From assembly GCA_020744225.1 (NCBI GenBank), contig JAGMWG010000002.1:1178001-1242000 (forward strand): DNA of 64,000 nucleotides, in the 5' to 3' direction. Below the pieces are notes generated by a model. That model ran no database searches. It worked only from the letters and a program-made list of their open reading frames with translations, and was not told the DNA's origin. The position numbers and the translations under genes are program-made. Positions 9,740-20,782 of the stretch are shown piece by piece. Position 1 is the first letter of the stretch. The number at the start of each line of letters is the position of its first letter. The DNA comes from Paraphoma chrysanthemicola. Its lineage: Eukaryota; Ascomycota; Dothideomycetes; Pleosporales; Phaeosphaeriaceae.

Positions 9740-11418
9740 TCACGATTGAAACTTCCACCTGGGATGCCGGTCGCCTTGCTTCAGATCCTCGTCGCTATCA
9801 TGGAATCCGGGTGTCTCTGGGTGCGCCACTAGATGCTGCTCTTTCTCCTTGTTCTCATTTTCCAGGATGAACCACAAGGCAGATACCACCACGATGTTCA
9901 TGCAAAGGTAACCCAGGGCAAACGCGTGCCCAAGGACGTAGCGGGGTGCAGTGTTGGGTCGGTAGAGTTGGGTGCCAAGGACGGCACCGAGGTTACCAAT
10001 CGAGATCTGCATCGCATTTGCAGTAGCTCGCTTTGTCTGACCTGACACGTTGATTGCTGGCCAACACAGGACAAGAGCGACCGAAGGATAAATACCAATG
10101 GCGGCGAAGAAAGTGCCAAGGTAGGAGACGCCTGGTCGTGCTTTTGGATTCGTGTTCGCGAGGAGGATAATGTATCCGATTATGGCGACTGTTGAAGTGA
10201 TGATGATAAAGAGTGCACGACGCTTGTAGCGCTCCGACAAGATGGCCCAAAAGATGGTGAAAAGAGTCGCGACGGCATACGGCGGAATCGTCAGAAGCTG
10301 GGACTGAGCGGACGTATATCCCATATCACGAATGATGGTAGGCTGAGGCGGCGTTAGCATACCGAATAGCAACATTGCGATCTGCAGTGCTCACCAAAAA
10401 CAGTGACAAAGTATACAAGGGCAAGCTCATCGTGTGGAAACCAAGTCCATAGAGCCAGACTTTTATATCCTTGCATGCAATCCAGACATCCTCCCAGCGA
10501 AACTGCTCGTCATTGGTGTTGTCGCTGTCAGCTCTCAAGCGAGCCTGGATGAAAGCACGCTCATCTTTCGAGAGCCACGAAACAGTGTCTGGGTAGTTGG
10601 AGATGAACCAGTATGCAGCTACCGCAATGACGATGGTGAGTAAGCCTTCCTATAATGGTGATTAGCAAAGATCATCTCTCTCGTCAGGAAACTTACGAGA
10701 ATGAAAATCCATCTCCATCCTGCGTAGCCTCCCACGCCCCTCATATGAGCGATTCCCCAGGCTAAAATACCGCCAAACGCACCGGCCAAACTCGCGCAGC
10801 TGAAAAACAGCGAAATGCGATACTGGCGTTCGTCGCGTTTGTACCACATACTGAGGTAATACACCACGCCGGGGAACAGTCCAGACTCTGTGACACCGAG
10901 GCTGTCCCCAGTCAGTAGTGATTTTGTCTAAAGCACAGCATTTACTCACAAAAAGCGCACGACAAAGAAGCCTGCCAGATTCTGCGTAACTCCCATCAGG
11001 GTCGCCACAATGCCCCACGCTATCGTCAAGGTCGGCAACCAGAATTTGGGCGTGGTCCGCTTGAGAACGATATTGCATGGCAATTCAAACAAGACATAAC
11101 CGATGAAGTACAGCGTCAGACCCGTCAGATACTGGTTCCCAGTCATGCCCAAGTCGGCCGTCAGACCCTCGATACGCGCATTGGCAACTAGCGAATATTA
11201 GCTCCCTATCCTCCAGGTGCTCAGCAACTCGGAAACATACCATTACTGCGATCCAAGAATGAAAGCAGATACAACACCGACACAGCCGGGAGTAATCTCA
11301 AATCCAACTTCCTCATCAAACTCTTCTCATTGATGGCATCGGGATTAAAATCAATCTCTGAATCGCTCGTGTTCTCCGCCGCAGGCAGGTCGTCGTGCTT
11401 TTCTGATTCCGCAGCCAT
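9740..11418 (-). CDS. MFS transporter, anion:cation symporter (DAL5/TNA1/VHT1-like)
   Basis: Model: complement(join(9740..10342, 10395..10649, 10697..10901, 10950..11187, 11241..11418)), 492 aa. All four introns (47-53 nt) have GT-AG ends and restore one frame. The protein has a charged cytosolic N-terminus and then about 12 membrane segments. Family hallmarks include FLDRSNVANARIEGL after TM1, FELPCNIVLKRT, RFFLGVTESGLFPGVVYYLS, WRWIFILEGLLTI, and PTIIRDMGYTSAQSQLLTIP at the start of the second half. This is the ACS family that takes up allantoate, nicotinate, vitamin H, pantothenate or other organic anions with protons at the plasma membrane. The substrate cannot be assigned. The ATG at 11418 gives MAAESEKHDD. 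Confidence 0.92.
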
Positions 11419-12296
11419 GGCGTCGGTATGTCTTCGCTGTCAATCCAGCCAGGAACCAAAAGCCAAATGTAAGACTACTAGGCACGAGCAAGCAACTGAT
11501 ACAGCAGCGCAGTCACTCTCTTTAACTACCATCCCACGCGCATACCCGCACCCGCAAATGATGCAAGAACCAGGCATCTCTACCTCACACCCGCCGCAGC
11601 GTCATGACCCAGGCACCCTAGCGGCCGGTGAGGGCTGCAATTGGGCGGAGGCGAAGCTCACCTCCGAGGCGAGGCGCGATGCTTGTGCGCGCGGGCGTAG
11701 CGCTCGGCATCAGAGCACGTTTGGGATGGCATTGTGTGCGATTTGGTATGGGGACTGGAGGATTCGAAATCGTGGGGTGAAATGTCGTGATTTAGATCGG
11801 CATGGGACGGTTTGCGCTAGCCTGGGTGGGGCTAGTGGTTCGGGGTAATGTTGTGGGAACGTGTTGGAACATCGAATCGAACATCAGAAATTTGACCACG
11901 ATCTTGGATTGCGGGTCTCAGGGCCTTGTTCGATGATTATAGAGCAGTATCTCGTACGTGCAGTCATGATACAGTCAAGTCGGAGTTGTTTGTGTTTGGC
12001 TGTATCCCTGGCCGTGCGAGAGCATGAGTATTCCAGTAGAAGTTGACAATGACGTATGTTTAAGACATATCACGTGAAGATCGCTTTCATCCTGCCATCG
12101 CCCCCTTTGTCGCGCTGTTGCGACTCGAATAACTACCGATATGTCTGGAACGAGTCATTAAAATTCCTGTCACACTACTTATGTATGTTGATCTCAGTCT
12201 TCTCCACTTGTTACTTCTGACGGTCCTCTACTTGCGAATTGAATGCCCAGTAAAACGCGCTCATGTCAAAACCTCATTATCGAAACCCCAGCTTTC
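11419..12296. other. Intergenic, promoter of the MFS transporter
   Basis: This 878-bp gap lies upstream of the transporter start. A 172-codon ORF on the opposite strand overlaps the first transporter exon and has no protein-like features, so I treat it as chance. I see no repeat. Confidence 0.5.
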
Positions 12297-13160
12297 TCAT
12301 GATATCTCAGGCTCCATGCCCAGATGTGCAATCCACTTCTGGACAACAGCCACTCCATGATACCACCGAATTCGCTTCCACTCTTCGCGTTGGAAGCGCT
12401 GCAGCAAGAGATTATCACAGACATGGATCTCGCGATTTGCCTTGGCTAGAACTCCCACATGCCCTCCCGAGCTCAGTGACAGCCTTTCGCGACGGACCGG
12501 TGCGTCCATGGATGGCATTTGCACAAGCGCATCGTGCAATCGAGTCTTATGCGCTAGAAAGAGTGAGTCTTCTTTCCACGATGCATGGCCAATGTAGCCA
12601 GCACCTAGTCCCAAGATGCCCCATCCGAAGGTTTCATGGTTGAGGTCGCCATTCCTTATCAGAGACTCCAGCATGTCAACGGTTGTATCCCAGAGACACT
12701 TGAAGACAGCGAGGTCGTCTTTTGCTGGTCCTTCGATTTGCGCACTCCCAACTGAATCATGTGCCGCAGCAAGCGAGAGAGCGATGTCTTTGGCTGAGGC
12801 ATTTGTCATATGATTGCGTGCAAGCGGCGCGCGCGAAAAGACCGTCGTGCCAGCAAATGTTGTGTATGACCCGTGAACCTCAATCAGCGCTTTGCTTTGG
12901 CAGAGGAGGTGGAAAAAGCGGGCCAAGGTCGGCATTGCCCTCAGATTTTCTGTGTCGAGCACATTAGATGGGTTTTCTATAGTGCGACGCACATGTCCGA
13001 CTTCGTGTAATTGAGCCAGGTTGCTCTGTGAGTGCGATGGAGTCGGTCCTTCAGGGGTGTAGTCAGGCGTGGGCTCTAGGTGTGGACCCTTCATCAGTAG
13101 TGAACAAGCTGTGTTCAACGCTGCCTCTTTTCTGCAGAGCGGCCGGGAAGGATTCTTCAT
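12297..13160 (-). CDS. Hypothetical protein, family not recognised
   Basis: This uninterrupted frame encodes 287 aa from an ATG at 13160. I do not recognise the family. The N-terminal 60 residues include a PTPDYTPEGPTPSHSQ stretch that looks disordered. The rest has globular composition with regular hydrophobic spacing, for example DLAVFKCLWDTTVDMLESLI, a glycine-rich GWGILGLGAGYIGHASWKED and a Trp-rich end EEWKRIRWYHGVAVVQKWI. There is no signal peptide and no clear membrane helix. Coding is supported only by length and composition; there is no intron to confirm it. It lies between a transporter and a membrane receptor-like gene on the same strand, which says little about its role. Confidence 0.55.
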   Translation of the reverse strand: MKNPSRPLCRKEAALNTACSLLMKGPHLEPTPDYTPEGPTPSHSQSNLAQLHEVGHVRRTIENPSNVLDTENLRAMPTLARFFHLLCQSKALIEVHGSYTTFAGTTVFSRAPLARNHMTNASAKDIALSLAAAHDSVGSAQIEGPAKDDLAVFKCLWDTTVDMLESLIRNGDLNHETFGWGILGLGAGYIGHASWKEDSLFLAHKTRLHDALVQMPSMDAPVRRERLSLSSGGHVGVLAKANREIHVCDNLLLQRFQREEWKRIRWYHGVAVVQKWIAHLGMEPEIS

Positions 13161-13529
13161 CGCGCTGCTTGAGGCAAGTAGAATGTCTGGATTAGTTGAG
13201 AGGTCGCTTCCTTGTGAAAGCCCAGGTCTTTATCGTGCTAGGCAAAAAGTCGCAGTGAAGCGCGAGACTCATTGGTATTTTCTGATGAGTAGCTGCGATT
13301 GGTGAAATGCGAACAGCTTGCTGTCGCTACTGTTCGCGCTCACGTAGTGACGCGTGCTTACAATGTCCTGCCGGGGTGAAACCGCATCACTGTGAGACCA
13401 TATTGAACACTTTCGATCAGCGTTGGCTGAACACGACAGCTACTGTGGTGGTGTAATGTCGTGATGGCTTCTTAATTTTCGGGTGGCCGACCAGGCGAGT
13501 CAATCTCGGCCGGTCGCGTTGCTCTTTTC
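13161..13529. other. Intergenic, no feature seen
   Basis: This 369-bp gap lies between the hypothetical gene and the 3' end of the rhodopsin-like gene, both on the minus strand. It probably holds the promoter of the former. Confidence 0.5.
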
Positions 13530-14992
13530 TCAATCCGGCACTCTAAACCTTCCCGAGCCGAGAATACTTCCCCTAGTGAAGCTGTTGCGTAAACTGTGGC
13601 GAAGTTCTGGAAGCCGAGGAGGCGCCTCATAGTATTCGTGTTCGACCGTCACGGTCTGTATTATGTGGCCTTGTGTTGGCGTATCAAGCTCTATCTCTGG
13701 TTCTGTGACGACCATTTCGGGTGGCATATGGACGTCTTCGTCCGCCCACTTTCTTGGACCATATATTTCTGTCGACGTGGTTCCGTTATACTCCGTGGGC
13801 ACCAAATCCGACGGACTAAGACTCCTCCTGTATCCGCGGCGATCTTTGCGTTTCTGCCCGCTGTTGGAGGGATAGTACGTCTGGCTACGTCTATCTCGTG
13901 GAGCATCTGCGAGACCAAGGCGCCAAAGCCAGAGTCGGAAGAGCGGTCTCAAGCATGCAATGCTTCCAGCCACGATGCCTATACCCGGTTCGACGGTACT
14001 CCAGATTGCCACGTCTGTTGTAGCGTAAAGGAAATCTTTGTTTGGATTGTGATCAGCTTGCGCACTCAATGCGACACCGTGCGAAGTGTACGTACCTGGC
14101 CCATCCATCAGAGTGTGGATATAGAACATGCGAACGACCGTGCCCGTGCTGCCAATCGCTGCGAATGCTAGAATACCGGCAACGAGAAGCTTGGTCTTCA
14201 GCTTCATTTCGAGGTCCCATACGATGAAGAATGGCAGCGTGCCAAATGCCCAATCCGCGGCCGCGTTGACGGCAGCGAGCGCAAAGGTTATTCCGAGAGT
14301 TGGTCCTTTGGGCAGACACTTGTCCGATGCGGGATTCTTATTCCAAAATGCTTGGACTTTCCGTTGGTTAGCGTTGTAAATGAGAATATTGCAAGGTCAC
14401 CTACTCGGAAGACATTGAAACATGACCAAGAAGAAGTAGATGAGTCCGAACAGCACGGTGCCCATCATGAGCAGTCGGATGCACCATATATGCCATCTTT
14501 TCATTGCGACACGGAGATAGAAGAAGCCGATTGCGAACTTGAGGAGGCAATTGGCGAGTACGTAAAACAACTCGCACAAGTACCTGCATACAGAGGTTAG
14601 CTAGTCCAAAGGGTTATTCGAGCGCGCGGCGTATGCATACCAGAACTGCTGTTGAGTCAGTCAGAGTCATTGCGAGGGGATGTGAGCTTACCATGAGTGC
14701 AGTCCGGGCATCTTCATCACTGAGGTCGCTGCGGTGTCTCCCAGTGCCGTGGATTGCAGCGACAATCTGGAACGCTAGGTACACGGTGAAGACTCCCTAT
14801 GATGTTTGGTCGGTTTTGAAAGCGTATCAGTCTTGATCAATACCGTACCAGAGTTGCTACCATGTAGTAGTCGTCCGTTCCCCACGTCTTCATCATTGAG
14901 CCTCGGACGTAGCATCGCAAGCTAACAGTCAGCCATGAAAGCACGAAGAATAGTGTCGCAACCGCGAAGACTTCATTGCGGCGGTCTTCCAT
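13530..14992 (-). CDS. Fungal rhodopsin-like (Pth11-type) seven-helix membrane protein
   Basis: Model: complement(join(13530..14356, 14405..14583, 14641..14648, 14692..14796, 14849..14992)), 420 aa. It belongs to the large fungal 'rhodopsin domain' membrane family related to Pth11-type receptors. Hallmarks are WGTDDYYMVATLGVFTVYL after TM1-2, FWYLCELFYVLANCLLKFAI, FQCLPIQAFWNKNPASDKC before TM5, ADWAFGTLPFFIVWDLEM and VEPGIGIVAGSIACLRPLF in the last helix. A long cytosolic tail of about 120 residues follows, with RKDRRGYRRSLSPSD and many acidic residues. The third exon is only 8 nt (CAGTTCTG) and completes LMQFWYLCE. For the last intron I chose the AAAG acceptor at 14357, which gives the usual C-x-P-x3-F-W spacing; the AAG six bases downstream is the alternative. 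Ligand and pathway are unknown. Confidence 0.88.
14641..14648 (-). other. 8-nt microexon of the rhodopsin-like gene
   Basis: CAGTTCTG lies between an upstream intron (14649-14691, GTAAGC...CAACAG) and a downstream intron (14584-14640, GTATGC...TGCAG). Including it joins ALM-QFW-YLCELFYV in one frame. Skipping it shifts the frame by 8 nt. Confidence 0.75.
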
Positions 14993-16735
14993 GACCGAAG
15001 CTGTTTGGACCTTTGCCCCCTATCGGCTGAGGTGAACGATCATGTTCGTGCGTAGAAGGTATGTCGAAGTGACCTCGGATGCGTATGTTTACACAAGGTG
15101 GTGCCATTCAGTTCGAGTGGAGAGCGGAGGCCATCACCTCAACCAAAGTGAACCCAGCAGCGATCATCAACGGGTCTCGCCCTGCGAAGCAACCTTAGCG
15201 TTTCAGCCATTCGTGGTACGATCAGCTCAACGTCGATGGCGTGTGGAGAAGACCCGGGCGCCCAGGACAACCGGTGCAAGACCGTCGAGAGACGCACGTT
15301 TGGGAACTGATTCATGCATTGACATCCCAGGCGGCTCATTCGCTAGTTGAGCTTTCATCAATGAGCTGTCCTGGGTCCGGTCATCGTTAGCTTCGGGGCT
15401 TCTGAGCGCTAAACTTTAATCACGGGGATAATAGCATCGACTTTTAGATTACTGCGATCTGGATTCGCGAGTCCGTATTTGTGCGGCCTCGAGAAGTCTG
15501 GCGCAGGGGCGGATGATGGATCAGCGGCATCGGAAACTGCCATGCAAACCGTCCATATTCCAGGTATCGAACTGTCGAGTCGGCCTCTAGGTGATAGGTT
15601 CGCCACACGGCCAACTAGCGGGTAATCGCGTGGAGACCCAAAGTTTACTTTGGTGCAAACTTGGTGCGCAATCGCTTGTCGTCGCAAAATGGATGGCGTC
15701 GGAGGCCAGAAGGGGAAAATTGCGCGAGCGGAAGTTGTCGCTGGGATCTGCACAAACCGCCCACCTATCCTGAGCAGCTGAACAGCGACCTTTCTGTCCT
15801 CCCTTGATTCCCTCCCGATTTTGCATGCACAGTCAGCATGAAGGTATGCCATGCATGTTACGAACAATTGCATACACTCTCAGGGCTGTATGCACGACCG
15901 CCACAAACAACGACTTTGCTTTGTGAGGCTCGCAGAAGTGTCTCAGACTATGCACACGCTCTCGCCGGCCCATTTTGCAATCATCTTCCGTCATTTGATT
16001 GTATCTTCGAGCATGTGAGGCTGTGCAAAGGATGGTAGTTGTCTTCAGCACCTGGCCGGCTATGCAGAACACAGCCCATCGCATGTGCTAACCTTTGAAT
16101 CCTTGCGGCCACGTAATTGCAGGATGTCTACTACCGATCGAACTCTGCGCACGAGCACAGCCCGCGAGAATTGAATCATATTGTGCACCTGTTAATCATC
16201 ATAATGACCGATTCCAGATATGCTTCTCGCCAAAAAGCTTAGGATAGTCCGACAGTGGAGAGTCCTCCGTGTTTCCTGGATCTGGCAGCCTGTTCTGCAC
16301 CCATCGAAGCGCGACAACTCGAGAACCAACCCGCGAAAATGTATGTAGCACCCACCATACCCACATCGGACTCCAGCTCTTGCTAAGAAATATGCCAGTA
16401 AAGAGCCGGCGACACCTGCTCCACTGATATGGACGGCATTGTTGATGAAGAGGCAGCTGCGGATATGGCAATGCTGGTGGCGCGGGGGAGAAGAGGACTG
16501 TGCGTTCTGGCATGATGGCAGACACTTCATCACGCTTATGCTTCGCAAAAGTTGCGCTTTTATGAATGCGAACTATCTCTCAGGCAAAGGTGTAATGTTC
16601 ACAGGACGATGGCTTCGGGTTTGAATTACTCGGGCACTTCGGGAAGTTTCGGACTAGCGCCGTCCGAGCTGGCTACACTACATCATCAACAATAATGTCG
16701 CAAATCTGACAGGACCTTTCGTTTTCATCTATATA
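14993..16735. other. Gene-poor interval with a monooxygenase remnant
   Basis: These 1.7 kb lie between two divergently transcribed genes. The only interpretable content is the flavoprotein-like remnant at 16200-16470. A 154-codon minus-strand ORF at 15409-15873 has no recognisable motif. Confidence 0.5.
16200..16470 (-). pseudogene. Remnant of an FAD-dependent monooxygenase N-terminus
   Basis: Reading the minus strand from about 16446, one frame encodes AVHISGAGVAGSLLAYFLARAG. This matches the beta-alpha-beta FAD-binding N-terminus (GxGxxG with a following amphipathic helix) of class A flavin monooxygenases. After about 25 residues the frame loses family resemblance. A second frame continues with GSRVVALRWVQNRLPD but shows no DG or GD motif. 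No complete gene can be built from the surrounding bases. I read it as a decayed or truncated copy; it could also be a chance dinucleotide-fold match, since only a short segment is diagnostic. Confidence 0.35.
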
Positions 16736-19117
16736 ATGTCCACAACAGCTCCAGTGTCCTCATTCGCTTCAAATCGACCCCTGTTTGCGTGTATACGATG
16801 CGCGGAACGGAAGGTAAAATGTGATCGGCAGCAGCCGTGCAGTGCGTGCATCAAGCATAGCAAAGAATGCGTTTTCAATCCCTCAAAGCCGCCACGAAAG
16901 AGAAATAGGCGCATCAAAATTCAATCACTCATCGACCAACTTAACCACTATGAGGTCTTGCTCCAGAAGAATGGCATATTGCCAGCACAGTCACCGAACA
17001 CCACACATGCAGATTCAGGTGTCCCAATCAGTCGATCTGATACATCACGACCAGAAAAAACACATCCATCACTACCTTTCGTAGTGCTGGGCGATCCAGT
17101 CATCAGCTCTACAATCTCGACTCCTAGCGATCTCCCTTTCACTTATGTTGAGAAGTAAGCTAGTCCCTATGCAGACACGCACCTATCGCTGATCATCTGA
17201 CTAGTCATCTTTGGAGAAGAGTGATCGAAGAGGTACGTCTAACAGATCTCATCATCATTTGTCATTCCACAATAGATCCAGTTCTCATTCTAGTGTTAGT
17301 CTCACGACCCCGGAGAAAGCGCGGACCGCTCCGACATGACAAGTGAAGAGTCAGATGACGATCAAAGATTCGTGCTCACTAGCCATGTCAACCCCAGCAA
17401 CAAACCTCGTCATCCACCATCCGAGAAGATGCGACAACTATGGGAGATATTTGTGGAGAATGTTGATCCCCTGACAAAGGTTGTACACGTGCCGACGTTG
17501 CGTCCGGTGGTCCATAAAGCATTCCACGATACGCAAGTCATCTCAAGGAGCTTAGAAGCATTGCTGTTCAGCATTTATGGCGCTGCCATAATGTCATTAA
17601 AAGATGCAGAATGCCAAGATCGCTTTTTAGAGTCACGACGATCTCTGCTGTCAAGGTACACATCAGCAGCGAGGAAGGCACTATCCCGCGCTAGATTCAT
17701 GGAAACAACAAACCTTATGGTCCTGCAAGCACTCTTACTCCATCTCTTTGCGGTTCGGGATATCTATGCACCTCGTGCTGTCTATTCAATGACCGGTGTA
17801 GCGGTACGAATCGCACAAACAATGGGCCTAGATCGAGACGGGACATCTCTCGGGCTCTCTCCTTTCGAAACAGAGCTTCGACGACGAATATGGTGGCAGA
17901 TAAAGCTACATGATTTTCGGACGGCCGAACTATGCGGCCTTGCCAAGTTCCGGGACCTTGATTTGGGCGCTGAGAGTCCAAGATTCCCGACCAATTTGGA
18001 TGATGACCAGCTTCATCCGGGAATGACCTCACTAGTTGGTGAAGTGGACAAGGTTACCGATGTCTTGTTCGTCGTGTTTCGGTGTGAAATGACCAACTTC
18101 GCTGCCAGTCGCGTGGCCGAGTTTCGAAAGCAAGGGAAAGATCCTAGTATGTGGGCTCTTCACACACAAGACCAATCTGCCAAGGCCCGTGCCTTTACTG
18201 AGCTTCAAGATACGCTCGAGTCGAAATACCTACGTTACTGTGACCCGTCACGGCCGCTGCACCTGCTAACCATGCTGGTCGGCCGCTACGGCATGAACGT
18301 AGTCAAATTTCTCACGAATCATCCAAGAAAGTGGATTAGCCTTGAGCAAACACCAGTGGAAGAAAAAAGATTAGTATGGGATGTCAGTATCAATCTGCTC
18401 GAACAGCATGATATGGTACAGTCAAATCCGATGCTGAAGTCATTTAGCTGGCATGCAACATACTTCCAGCAATGGCATGCTTTCATTCATGTTCTCGACG
18501 TTCTTCGAGCCGAACCTTTCACCAAGGATGCTGTAAAAGCGTGGAAAATTATTGGCAATACGTATGAAAACACACCAGCCATGTCACTGGACATGAAGAA
18601 GCCTCTGCACATTGCCGTAAGCAAGTTGTGCCTCAAAGCTTATGACGCCCGCGAGAGATCGGTTCATGTCGCAGGTCTACATCCAGAACCCATTCCGGCC
18701 TTTGTCAGTCAACTGCGGCAACGCTGGGGTATGATCAAGAGCAGACAGCGATCACAAAACGAGAAGATGAGCAACGTGAAATTCTTTGGCCATACTGTAG
18801 ACCACGGATCCGAGAACTCGAACTCGTTACCGTTGGCCGACGAGTCGCTTACTGAATCAATCATGACCGAATATGGGCGACTCCGTGCGTCGCATGTTGA
18901 AGATGCAGGATGTACTGCCGGTGATGTACAAAGCAATGCATTCGACTCACATGCCGATTGCAACGATGATCCTCAACCCGGCTCTACCAACATGGAATTC
19001 GACATTCCCATGACTGAGAGCTATAGTATGGATGACTTTGACATGACCACTATCGATTGGGCGCAGTGGGATGCATGGCTCGCCGACTCCAATGTCATGC
19101 GACCTTTTCCGGTTTGA
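16736..19117 (+). CDS. Zn2Cys6 fungal transcription factor
   Basis: Model: join(16736..17154, 17205..17232, 17300..19117), 754 aa. The second exon is 28 nt (NHLWRRVIEE), flanked by introns of 50 and 67 nt with GT-AG ends. The N-terminal binuclear zinc cluster has Cys19, 22, 29, 35, 38 and 45 (C-x2-C-x6-C-x5-C-x2-C-x6-C) followed by a basic PPRKRNRRIK linker and a short coiled-coil-like LIDQLNHYEVLLQ. The middle is the fungal-specific factor domain (Fungal_trans), with VVHVPTLRPVVHKAF, GVAVRIAQTMGLDRDG and ELRRRIWWQIKLHD. The C-terminus is acidic and aromatic (DDFDMTTIDWAQWDAWLAD), a likely activation region. It acts in the nucleus; targets are unknown and its neighbours do not form an obvious cluster. 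For the second intron I chose the acceptor at 17299 because earlier AGs lead into stops. Confidence 0.92.
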
Positions 19118-19678
19118 GGTCCGAAGTGGGCAAATTGGATGCGCATCGGCTACCAACTGACTAGAACGGTAGTACGTCATGGAGCGGTCTGGTAGAAGCA
19201 GTTGCTTCCGGGCAATCTTCTTGGAAACCAAGGCGCAGCCTAGCTGAAGCTGGTTTGGCATGCTGCGATGTAATTGTCTTGGTGTTGTACAGCATCTCCT
19301 TGGACAACTGGATATTGTACCAACTTGCTTGCTACCACGGTGGATTATCTTACTTCCGAAGCCATCCAAGCCATTATTTCTCTAAATCATGGATGCTTGT
19401 CAAACCAAGCTACACCGCAAATTTGCCGTTGAGGCGACAAGTCGACGCTCTGGTTGGTGCCTGTCGGCAAGCGACAGTAGCCTATTTGCCCAGCATGCAA
19501 GACACCGCTTGTTGTCTCACACATATTGACATTCTTCAGTTAAAACCCTCCACTGTGAGCTCTTCCATGCCGCAACTTCACATCAGGCGGCCATTCTTCC
19601 ATATAATAGACCACGACGGCTTGTAACATCGACGACCCACCACATCTGAGTTCCCGTGCCTCTATCGAAGCTCTCTCA
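19118..19678. other. Intergenic, promoter of the CCCH protein gene
   Basis: This 561-bp gap has small ORFs only and no recognisable feature. Confidence 0.5.
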
Positions 19679-20782
19679 ATGGCTTCAAAAGGCTCCCAAC
19701 CATCTCCGTTGCCTGATGGCCTTCGCTACTACCTCCTCCGCGGCAGTACCATGGTACCCTTGGTCCCTGTGGATCAACTACCATTCCAGCTCCAGGGTGT
19801 CCCTCGCCAATTGACGCATCGCCAGGCGTCCGATGAGAGCTGGAAGCTTCTCCTTGAAACTGATCAACTTCCAAAAACGCTTTTGATCCAGGCGCCTACC
19901 AGTATACTGGCCGGTACGCCGGCCTCAACTCCAAAGTCCCGTTTCCTTGCTCCAGACCATCATGTGCGAGCAGAGAGCCCAGAATCGGCCAATGTTGCGT
20001 CGAAATCTAGTCGCTGGTTACAGAATGCTTCGGATGCAGTCAATAAAGCCCCTGATCTTCAATCTGCCATGCCTGTCGCCGCATCCGAGCACCCCGCGTC
20101 CTTGATAGACAGCTTCGCAGCTATATACCAGAAGGACGCACAGCGCATTGGATATCGCACACCCTATCCATCTGGGATCGAGCCCGATCCGTCGAAGAAG
20201 AAATTCTGCACGCATTGGATCAAGACTGGTGAATGTGCTTTCACGGTCGTGGGTTGCAGATTCAAGCACGAAATACCCCCAATCGACAAATTGCGCGTGA
20301 ATGGATTCACACAGGTGCCAAAGTGGTGGAAGGAGAAGTCGGCCATTTCAATGAGGGGTCCTACTTGGATGCAACGCCGCCTTGCTTCTGGGGGTGATGA
20401 ACAGGACACTCCGCCTGCTTTTCCCGATCCCTCCACTCCCCATGGGCAGGTCTCAAATTTGCTCATCGATCTCGACGATACACCTACTCCTCCACCAAGC
20501 CCGCAGCTCTCAATTAGCTCGTTCGACACTCAGATTGGATCTACTTGCAGTTCTACACCACCGTCATCGTCGCCCTCTGCCAACACAGTCGGCAAGCCCA
20601 AAGGCGCACCACGTCGAGCTACTCGACGGGCAAATGCGCCAGCAAAGCAGCCAGGTTTGGCGAGCTCCAAGCACGCTGATCACAGCAATGAAGCCAAAAA
20701 CATCAAAGCGACAAATAAGCGTGCGACCCGAGGGATGCAGCAGCAGAAAGGCCGTGATGTTGCAGCTGTAGGGCTCGACTAG
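19679..20782 (+). CDS. CCCH-type zinc-finger protein
   Basis: This single-exon gene encodes 367 aa. One C3H1 zinc finger lies at Cys177, Cys186, Cys193 and His197 (FCTHWIKTGECAFTVVGCRF). Its spacing is C-x8-C-x6-C-x3-H, one residue longer in the second gap than the common C-x8-C-x5-C-x3-H. Such fingers usually bind RNA. The N-terminal 60 residues form a conserved-looking block (LRYYLLRGSTMVPLVPVDQL) found at the start of several fungal CCCH proteins. After the finger come KWWKEKSA and a long Ser/Pro/Thr-rich disordered tail ending in basic patches (RRATRRANA, NKRATRGMQQQK) that may bind nucleic acid. The start is the only ATG consistent with this N-terminal block. The RNA target and process are unknown. 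Confidence 0.85.
   Translation: MASKGSQPSPLPDGLRYYLLRGSTMVPLVPVDQLPFQLQGVPRQLTHRQASDESWKLLLETDQLPKTLLIQAPTSILAGTPASTPKSRFLAPDHHVRAESPESANVASKSSRWLQNASDAVNKAPDLQSAMPVAASEHPASLIDSFAAIYQKDAQRIGYRTPYPSGIEPDPSKKKFCTHWIKTGECAFTVVGCRFKHEIPPIDKLRVNGFTQVPKWWKEKSAISMRGPTWMQRRLASGGDEQDTPPAFPDPSTPHGQVSNLLIDLDDTPTPPPSPQLSISSFDTQIGSTCSSTPPSSSPSANTVGKPKGAPRRATRRANAPAKQPGLASSKHADHSNEAKNIKATNKRATRGMQQQKGRDVAAVGLD

Noticed and set aside
11330..11848. 172-codon plus-strand ORF overlapping the MFS transporter start
   Set aside because: It overlaps the first transporter exon on the other strand and has no protein-like pattern; a shadow frame is more likely.
15409..15873. 154-codon minus-strand ORF
   Set aside because: It starts with ATG but shows no recognisable motif, intron support or neighbour logic; chance length in GC-balanced DNA.
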